A stretch of DNA of 9,379 nucleotides, from contig DBNM01000016.1 of assembly GCA_002299135.1 (NCBI GenBank), positions 1-9,379 of the forward strand, written 5' to 3'. The stretch comes from Candidatus Neomicrothrix sp. UBA672 (lineage in GTDB: Bacteria; Actinomycetota; Acidimicrobiia; Acidimicrobiales; MedAcidi-G1). The notes under the pieces were generated by a model. That model saw only the letters and a list, made by a program, of their open reading frames with translations, did not search any database and had not been told where the DNA came from. Position numbers and translations under genes: made by a program. Shown piece by piece: positions 7,133-9,379 of this stretch; positions within the stretch are counted from its first letter, which is position 1; each line of letters starts with the position of its first letter.

Positions 7133-7851
7133 CTCTCTCCAAGGTAAGAAGAACGCAGTTCAGGATTAGCTAACAAAGCTTCAGCAGTGTCATCGAGCAC
7201 GACTCTGCCTGTCTGTAAAACCCAACCCCTATCAGCAATAGAGAGAGCCATGTTTGCATTTTGTTCCACCATGAAAATAGCCATTCCCTCTTCATGGATT
7301 TGTTGAATAAGTTCGAAATTCTGTTGTACAAGCGCAGGAGCTAGCCCCATTGACGGCTCATCCATAAGAAGAACTCTTGGACGTGACATTAACGCACGTC
7401 CGATTGCCACCATCTGTTGTTCACCTCCTGAAAGAGTTCCTGCCTTTTGAGAAAGTCTTTCTTCGACACGAGGAAAAAGTTCATAAATATTTTCAAGATC
7501 CTCATCGATTCCTTCTCTGTCATCTCGCAAATAGGCACCAAGTTCAAGATTCTCTTTGACTGTTAAACGTTTAAAAAGCCGACGATTTTCAGGAACCATA
7601 GTCACACCATTAGTTACTCTGTAACTCGTTGGTTTGTCATTAACCACTTCACCATCAAGAAGAACTTCACCAGAGGTAGGGGTAACCATACCTAACAAAG
7701 TTTTTAGAGTAGTTGATTTTCCACTCGCATTGCCACCTAATAAGCAAACCATCTCACCTGGGTATATAGCCAGATCAACGTCTTTAAGTATATGAACAGC
7801 CCCATAATGGGTGTTGACCGAACGAAATTCCAGTAAAGCAGTATCTGTCAT
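7129..7851 (-). CDS. livF: Branched-chain amino acid-type ABC transporter ATPase LivF
   Basis: This is one of the two cytoplasmic ATPases that drive a LivHMGF-type importer of branched-chain amino acids, amides, urea or related compounds. Walker A is GGNASGKS (residues 39-46; relatives more often read GANGAGKS). The signature is LSGGEQQ (140-146). Walker B is VLLMDEP (160-166), with E165 as the catalytic base. The switch position is Q197 in VEQNA, as is usual for LivF in place of the common histidine. The 240-residue length is standard and the C-terminus (YLGES) is intact. The start is set by GAGG at 7859-7862 on the minus strand, 7 bases from the ATG. The ATG overlaps the livG stop (ATGA). 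It is last in the livMGF run and collides tail to tail with the FAD oxidoreductase. The true cargo is unknown. Confidence 0.94.
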   Translation of the reverse strand: MTDTALLEFRSVNTHYGAVHILKDVDLAIYPGEMVCLLGGNASGKSTTLKTLLGMVTPTSGEVLLDGEVVNDKPTSYRVTNGVTMVPENRRLFKRLTVKENLELGAYLRDDREGIDEDLENIYELFPRVEERLSQKAGTLSGGEQQMVAIGRALMSRPRVLLMDEPSMGLAPALVQQNFELIQQIHEEGMAIFMVEQNANMALSIADRGWVLQTGRVVLDDTAEALLANPELRSSYLGES

Positions 7852-8633
7852 GATTTAGCCTCTACTGGTCTACCCAAATACGCTTCAATAACATCAGGAT
7901 TGGTTGAAACCTCGTCGTATGCTCCCTGAGCGATGGGTACACCATGATCTAGAACCACCACACGATCAGAAACGTCTCTAACGACTTTCATGTCATGTTC
8001 GATGATTACAATTGTGAATCCCCATTCATCGCGCAGTCTGCTGATCAGTCCTGTCAACTCTGCCGTTTCTATCGGATTCATACCCGCAACTGGCTCATCT
8101 AATAGCAATAAACGCGGCTGAGTCGCCATTGCGCGTGCAATTTCAAGCCTGCGTCGATTCGCATATGACAATGCAAAAGCTGGCTGATCTAAACGGTATC
8201 CAATGAGGCGTGTCCCGAAAAAGCTCAAAATTTCTTCAGAACGTTCTCGTATTTCTTTCTCTTCTTGTTTAAATGCCTTCGTTTGAAACAAAGCTCCCAT
8301 TACAAGTTGTGAAGTTCGACAGTGTTGTGAAACCATCACATTCTCCAAAACCGTCATATTCGGGAATAGTCTCACATTCTGAAATGTTCGTGCTATTCCC
8401 ATCTCTGTTATTTGATTTGGATCAAGACCCAGAACCGACTCACCATTAAAAATGATTTCTCCACTAGTTGGAGGAATCATTCCTGAAATGGTGTTAAAAA
8501 ATGTTGTTTTTCCAGCACCATTCGGTCCAATTACACTGACGATTTCACCTTCTTCAATTGAGAAATCGAGATTTGAAAGTGCATCTAGACCCCCGAAAGT
8601 AACCTGAAGGTTGTTAATTTCGAGCAAACTCAT
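7848..8633 (-). CDS. livG: Branched-chain amino acid-type ABC transporter ATPase LivG
   Basis: This is the second ATPase of the LivHMGF-type importer and pairs with LivF under the LivH/LivM membrane dimer. Walker A is GPNGAGKTT (residues 36-44). The Q-loop is in ARTFQNVRLFP (Q85), the classic LivG block. The signature is LSYANRRRLEIARA (155-168), and Walker B is LLLLDEP (175-181) with E180 catalytic. H213 in IEHDM is the switch histidine. In the signature helix, Ala158 and Asn159 replace the Gly and Gln of the more usual LSYGQQRR, a mild departure. The length of 261 is typical and the C-terminal YLGRP block is present. GGAGAG at 8639-8644 (minus strand, 5 bases from the ATG), inside the end of livM, is a good ribosome binding site. 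Both ends overlap neighbours by 4 bp, so the three genes are surely one transcript. Confidence 0.94.
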   Translation of the reverse strand: MSLLEINNLQVTFGGLDALSNLDFSIEEGEIVSVIGPNGAGKTTFFNTISGMIPPTSGEIIFNGESVLGLDPNQITEMGIARTFQNVRLFPNMTVLENVMVSQHCRTSQLVMGALFQTKAFKQEEKEIRERSEEILSFFGTRLIGYRLDQPAFALSYANRRRLEIARAMATQPRLLLLDEPVAGMNPIETAELTGLISRLRDEWGFTIVIIEHDMKVVRDVSDRVVVLDHGVPIAQGAYDEVSTNPDVIEAYLGRPVEAKS

Positions 8634-9379
8634 AGTTTCTCTCCAACTTCTTTACTCTCCTCAGCCTCATCATCTCCCAACCAAGCATCTTGGAGATATT
8701 CCTCTTGATGCAATTCTCTAGTTCGACGTGCGGTAGGTACAAGACCCTCAGGACGTTTGAGCATCATAAATACAAGTAATGCTCCATAGATTAACAATTT
8801 ATAATTCTGAAACTCTTGAAGAAGCCCTGGCTGTCGCGGCCCTCCAAGTATTCCTATCAGCACCAATGAACCAACCATTACTCCGGTAATGCTGCCCATG
8901 CCTCCCACTATCACAACTACAAGAATTATGATTGATACGAGAATCTCGAAGCTCTTAGGGAAAACAGATCCGACTTTGGCCGCCAAAACAGCCCCACTGA
9001 ATGAAGCCAAAACAGCTCCGACCACGAAAGCCATCAATTTGGAATTAACCGTATTTATTCCCATTACTTCAGCAACGCTCTCATCTTCTCTTATGGCCAT
9101 CCACGCTCGACCTAAACGGGATCCTTGGAGTCTCCATGAGACGTATATAGCGAGAACGCAAAAAGCGAGAACCATGTAGAAAACGGATCTGGGATCCGCT
9201 CCTCTGACTTCCCAAGGTCCCAGGTCTATTGCAGGGATGTTGGTAATACCTTGTGATCCACCTAAATAAGGCTTCAGCCAGTCAGATAGGAAAAGAAGTC
9301 TTATAATTTCACCGAATCCTAAAGTGACGAGTGCGAAATAATCGCCCCTCATTCGAATAACGGGGGCACCTATCAGAAG
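8630..9379 (-). CDS. livM: Branched-chain amino acid-type ABC transporter permease LivM (5' end outside window)
   Basis: This is the C-terminal 249 residues of a LivM membrane subunit. The reading frame stays open to the right edge: the codons before the Met at 9352 read LLIGAPVIR, which joins the family block RMRGDYFALVTLGFGEIIR. That Met is therefore internal and not the start; an estimated 80-150 residues lie beyond the window. Hydrophobic segments are visible at about visible residues 16-32, 65-82, 115-135, 145-180 (with the conserved GGMGSITGVMVGS loop) and 195-210. The RPEGLVP block then ends the membrane domain. An acidic tail of about 38 residues follows (EEYLQDAWLGDDEAEES), longer than in minimal LivM proteins. 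It forms the translocation pore together with LivH, which is not in view. The stop overlaps the livG start by 4 bp. Confidence 0.93.
   Translation of the reverse strand, partial: LLIGAPVIRMRGDYFALVTLGFGEIIRLLFLSDWLKPYLGGSQGITNIPAIDLGPWEVRGADPRSVFYMVLAFCVLAIYVSWRLQGSRLGRAWMAIREDESVAEVMGINTVNSKLMAFVVGAVLASFSGAVLAAKVGSVFPKSFEILVSIIILVVVIVGGMGSITGVMVGSLVLIGILGGPRQPGLLQEFQNYKLLIYGALLVFMMLKRPEGLVPTARRTRELHQEEYLQDAWLGDDEAEESKEVGEKL

Noticed and set aside
1..9379. CRISPR arrays, tRNA or rRNA genes, transposases, phage genes or defence systems
   Set aside because: No regularly spaced repeats, cloverleaf-like segments, integrase or transposase motifs were found; almost every base belongs to the eight metabolic and transport genes.

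Overview
The window looks like an accessory catabolic island from the chromosome of a free-living bacterium. Base composition is moderately AT-rich (roughly 40-45% GC by eye), coding density is very high, and stop/start overlaps of the ATGA type are used repeatedly. The gene mix (a cytochrome P450, an SDR, an ATP-dependent hydantoinase/oxoprolinase pair, an amine-oxidising flavoprotein and a branched-chain-amino-acid-type ABC importer) is common in heterotrophic, often marine, uncultured bacteria such as Acidimicrobiia-like Actinobacteriota, SAR202-like Chloroflexota or Alphaproteobacteria. No ribosomal or other phylogenetic marker is present, so the lineage is a guess.

Left part, plus strand (123-7132): five complete genes run in one direction. 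They are a soluble bacterial P450 (123-1298), an NAD-type short-chain dehydrogenase (1353-2168), the HyuA/HyuB pair of the hydantoinase/5-oxoprolinase/acetone-carboxylase superfamily (2177-4285 and 4282-5886, overlapping by 4 bp) and a DAO-family FAD oxidoreductase related to sarcosine/dimethylglycine oxidases and FOXRED1 (5945-7132). The gaps between genes are 54, 8, -4 and 58 bp, which fits one operon. Short AT-rich inverted repeats lie in front of the P450, the SDR and the FAD oxidoreductase.

Right part, minus strand (7129-9379): three genes of a LivMGF-type importer run toward the left, each overlapping the next by 4 bp. They are livM (permease, 5' end beyond the right edge), livG and livF (ATPases). 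The partner permease livH and the periplasmic binding protein are not in view and would be expected to the right. The two operons meet tail to tail, and their stop codons share bases (7129-7132), leaving no room for a separate terminator.

How they may work together (inference): the importer would take up an amide, amino acid or small N-heterocycle. The P450 would hydroxylate or dealkylate it, and the SDR would oxidise the resulting alcohol or carbinolamide. HyuAB would open a lactam, imide or hydantoin ring at the cost of ATP, and the FAD oxidoreductase would oxidise the liberated N-substituted amino acid. This resembles the logic of creatinine/N-methylhydantoin breakdown (hydantoinase, then sarcosine oxidation), with added P450 and SDR steps and without a visible carbamoylase. 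No RNA gene, insertion sequence, CRISPR array, phage gene or transcriptional regulator was found. No gene-free stretch exceeds 122 bases.
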